Origin: JBBIND01 sp037444075
GTDB lineage: Bacteria; Acidobacteriota; Terriglobia; Bryobacterales; Bryobacteraceae
NCBI GenBank assembly: GCA_037444075.1
Contig: JBBIND010000010.1
Coordinates: 13,180 to 77,179, forward strand
Reading direction: 5' to 3'
Length of the DNA stretch: 64,000 nt
Below are positions 62,354 to 64,000 of the stretch, in pieces. Numbering within the stretch: position 1 is the stretch's first letter; every line of letters starts with the position of its first letter. The notes beneath the pieces were generated by a model. That model worked only from the letters and a program-made list of their open reading frames with translations. It was not told where the DNA came from and ran no database searches. The translations under genes were made by a program, and so were the position numbers.

Positions 62354-62374
62354 CTCGTAAGGCGCTCGTAAGGC
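62354..62374. repeat. Short direct repeat after the tRNA
   Basis: CTCGTAAGGC occurs twice, at 62354-62363 and 62365-62374, in the 197-base stretch between the tRNA and the next frame. It is too short to be called an attachment site; I see no recombinase frame. Confidence 0.3.
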
Positions 62375-62486
62375 AGGGTGACCTGAACAAGGCGTGGGGG
62401 ATGAGGGCGCGCGCGACACCACGACTGTCACCGACAAAAGGGTCTGGAAACATTTGGGCGCTGGAATGTACAATTGAGGCAACCAA

Positions 62487-63338
62487 ATGGCTTCAAGGGA
62501 GACTTCCTCAAAGGCGGTGGACAAAGCCGCTGCTGCTCCAAAGCCCGCTCGCAAGCCGCGCACTGTGCGAAAGTTCCCGGCGTTGACCTTTGGTGAGGCA
62601 TAGGTGCTGCCGGAAGCGATTCAGAAGTTCGCTGCCGGTCAAAAGGTCCGAAGGCTCACTCTCTTTGAGAAACTTGACAAGAACCCTGACAGCGTGGGGT
62701 CGCGGAGGCTGGTCACTGCGTCCGGCCAATACGGACTTACCAAGGGCGGATATCAAGCCGAGTTTCTTGAGTTGACGCCCGAAGGTGGTGAGGCCACGAG
62801 TGAGGTGGTCGCACCCGCAAAGAAACTGCAGGCCCGGTTCAACCTGGCCATCAAGAACCACGCCCCGTTCAACTTCCTGTACGAAAAGCTGAAGGGCAAC
62901 AAGATGCCTGCCAAGGAAGTAATGGCGGACCTCCTCGCTGAGGCGAACGTAGAGGACGACGAAAGGGCAGAGTGCATCGACACCTTCGTTTTGAATGCGA
63001 AGTTCCTCAGGTTGCTCAGAACAATCGCCGGATCAGAGCGCATCATCCCGCTTGAACAGGCTCTCGACGAAGCGCCGAGCGCACCCGTGCGGCAACCAGA
63101 CCAGCCCTCAGGGGGCGAAAGCGGAGCAACACAGGTTCCTGCTCTTCCCTCTGCCGCAAGTGTGCCCACAGAGCCGGTGCGTGACTTCGCCAAGATCTGT
63201 TTCTACATTTCTCCAATTGGTGAGGAGAACACCGAAGAACGCCACCACGCGGATTTCCTGATGGAGTACATCATCAAGCCCGCCGTCAAGGAATTCGACC
63301 TGACCGTCATACGGGCCGATCAGATGGGCAAGCCGGGC
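62487..63338 (+). pseudogene. TIR/deoxyribosyltransferase-like protein, interrupted by an amber codon and truncated
   Basis: An ATG at 62487 behind TTGAGGCAACCAA opens a 38-codon basic N-terminus ending FPALTFGEA, then a TAG at 62601, then the same frame continues as VLPEAIQKFAAGQKVRRLTL. The C-terminal part (KICFYISPIGEENTEERHHA, FLMEYIIKPAVKEFDLTVIR, ADQMGKPG) matches the start of the TIR-like or nucleoside 2-deoxyribosyltransferase-like domain used in anti-phage effectors and stress sensors. The frame then runs into unrelated reversed sequence at about 63338, so the last half of the domain is lost. The gene is probably broken; amber readthrough is possible. Confidence 0.6.
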
Positions 63339-63540
63339 GCAGAGTTCCCGGTAGTACAGCTTTCGGATGGGGTTCAAACCCGGGCCGCCGCCCAGAGCGC
63401 GATCATTCTCGGTCTCCTGCGTGACGACGTGGAGCAGGATCCCCAGGCGGTCCATGTGGGAAAAGACAATCTCCCACTGGTCGAGCTTGCTGACGTCGAA
63501 GCGGTCGTACACTCCGAGCTTGGTCCACATCCACGTGTCG
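63324..63540 (-). pseudogene. Fragment of a DUF5060/glycoside-hydrolase-like protein
   Basis: On the minus strand, WMWTKLGVYDRFDVSKLDQW followed by EIVFSHMDRLGILLHVVTQE and KLYYRELCARLAH resembles the TIM-barrel part of DUF5060-type secreted glycosidases. It has no start of its own and stops matching where the plus-strand TIR-like fragment begins to match (63324-63338), so the two gene pieces meet head to head. I assign the family from memory of its DVSKLDQWE-type motif; the domain is incomplete. Confidence 0.45.
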
Positions 63541-63630
63541 CGCCAGCGACGACGGCGATCACGGCAAGTGCCAGACCAAGCGGTTTGATCCGCAGAGAAG
63601 ACAGCGTAGAGATTCTGGCGGTTGACTCAT
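63541..63630 (-). pseudogene. Broken gene start with a signal-peptide-like segment
   Basis: AGGAGTAAAC precedes an ATG at 63630 on the minus strand, 10 bases after the upstream gene's stop, but that frame ends after 23 codons. In the frame two bases on, TARISTLSSLRIKPLGLALA followed by VIAVVAGA reads as a signal peptide. A one-base deletion or two-base insertion right after the ATG would explain both. The remainder of the gene is missing or has become the glycosidase-like fragment. Confidence 0.3.
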
Positions 63631-63640
63631 GTTTACTCCT

Positions 63641-64000
63641 TTACCCCCATGCCGTCGCCGAGAACCTGGCGAAGTCTTCGAAACCCACCGGCTTGCGGCC
63701 GGTCAGCTTTTCGACGTCGCCAGTGACTCCGGCAGCGAAACCCGCGCGAACGGCGCCATAGAGCACGGTGAGGTAACCAATTGCCGGCTCGGGAATACCC
63801 TGAGCACGCGCTCCCTCCGCCATCTGTTCGTCGGTGAGAGAGTGGTAAGCAACTGGCCGTCCCGACACTTCGGAGATGATCCGCGCCACCGCAGCATGAT
63901 CGAGCGCCTCCGGCCCCGTCAGGTCGAACTCCTGCCCGGTCAGGTTCTGCTTGGACACGGCGACCACCGCGGCTGCGATGTCACGAACGGAAATGAAGCT
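63641..64000 (-). CDS. NmrA/SDR-type NAD(P)-binding protein (5' end beyond window)
   Basis: The C-terminal 119 residues of an atypical short-chain reductase are visible, open at the window edge. The segments SFISVRDIAAAVVAVSK, EFDLTGPEALDHAAVARIIS, EVSGRPVAYHSLTDEQMAEG and the ending GDVEKLTGRKPVGFEDFARF fit the NmrA-like NAD(P)H sensor and quinone reductase QorB group. The dinucleotide-binding N-terminus lies outside the window. Such genes are often regulated by redox stress. Confidence 0.82.
   Translation of the reverse strand, partial: SFISVRDIAAAVVAVSKQNLTGQEFDLTGPEALDHAAVARIISEVSGRPVAYHSLTDEQMAEGARAQGIPEPAIGYLTVLYGAVRAGFAAGVTGDVEKLTGRKPVGFEDFARFSATAWG

Noticed and set aside
62290..62486. 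Integrase remnant after the tRNA
   Set aside because: No frame in this stretch shows tyrosine or serine recombinase motifs; only a 10-base repeat is seen.
63108..63761. Continuation of the TIR-like frame as a real C-terminal domain to 63761
   Set aside because: After 63338 the plus-strand translation loses any domain character while the minus strand becomes glycosidase-like, so the continuation is chance.
1..64000. CRISPR arrays, insertion sequences and rRNA genes
   Set aside because: No regularly spaced repeat, transposase frame or rRNA segment was found on either strand.

Overview
The window is a GC-rich bacterial chromosome segment, read here as an acidobacterium of the Solibacter/Bryobacter type. 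The inference rests on gene content: a secreted DUF-type pair, exported FG-GAP, sulfatase, ceramidase-like and heparinase-like proteins, a citramalate-based isoleucine operon, and the general protein flavour. No rRNA or marker phylogeny could be run. Almost every base is coding, many neighbouring genes overlap by four bases (ATGA or GTGA), and one tRNA gene is present.

Layout. 0-6.1 kb: a leftward four-gene drug-efflux operon (TetR repressor, membrane-fusion lipoprotein, RND pump, TolC whose end lies outside the window). 6.2-9.6 kb: a rightward set with a polyprenyl-phosphate sugar transferase, an orotate phosphoribosyltransferase-like protein and a neutral-ceramidase-like secreted enzyme. 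9.6-17.3 kb: a metallo-beta-lactamase-fold protein with a sulfite-oxidase-like molybdoenzyme, two small exported proteins, a response-regulator receiver fused to a signal-peptide-like segment and an exported domain, and the TldD/PmbA protease pair. 17.4-30.9 kb: two DinB-fold proteins, a serine hydrolase, a complete TRAP transporter with its TatT lipoprotein, signal peptidase I, RidA, a sulfatase, UvrB and a DUF2520 protein. 30.9-35.3 kb: acetyl-CoA synthetase and a heparinase II/III-type enzyme.

35.3-45.2 kb is a long leftward cluster: ilvB-ilvH-ilvC-cimA, then an unknown membrane protein, a quinone oxidoreductase, an Xaa-Pro peptidase and accB-accC. Upstream of ilvB lies what reads as a complete ribosome-mediated transcription attenuator: a 35-codon leader ORF ending in a Leu-Ile-Ile-Ile-Arg-Val-Thr-Val run, three mutually exclusive helices and an intrinsic terminator. 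This is the clearest regulatory discovery in the window.

45.2-62.3 kb: an FG-GAP repeat protein, a leftward chaperone/protease block (clpB, hsp20, lon), a cyclophilin, an SpoU-type methyltransferase, a membrane-anchored JAMM protein with a small coiled-coil partner, an NfeD/stomatin pair, SPOR protein, lipA, lnt, YchF-type GTPase, MoxR ATPase and tRNA-Val(CAC). Past the tRNA (62.3-64 kb) the sequence changes character: a TIR/deoxyribosyltransferase-like gene broken by an amber codon and cut off at a sharp junction near 63.33 kb, a reversed glycosidase-like fragment, a broken signal-peptide start and the end of an NmrA/SDR-type gene. That end is a degraded accessory region or an assembly chimera.
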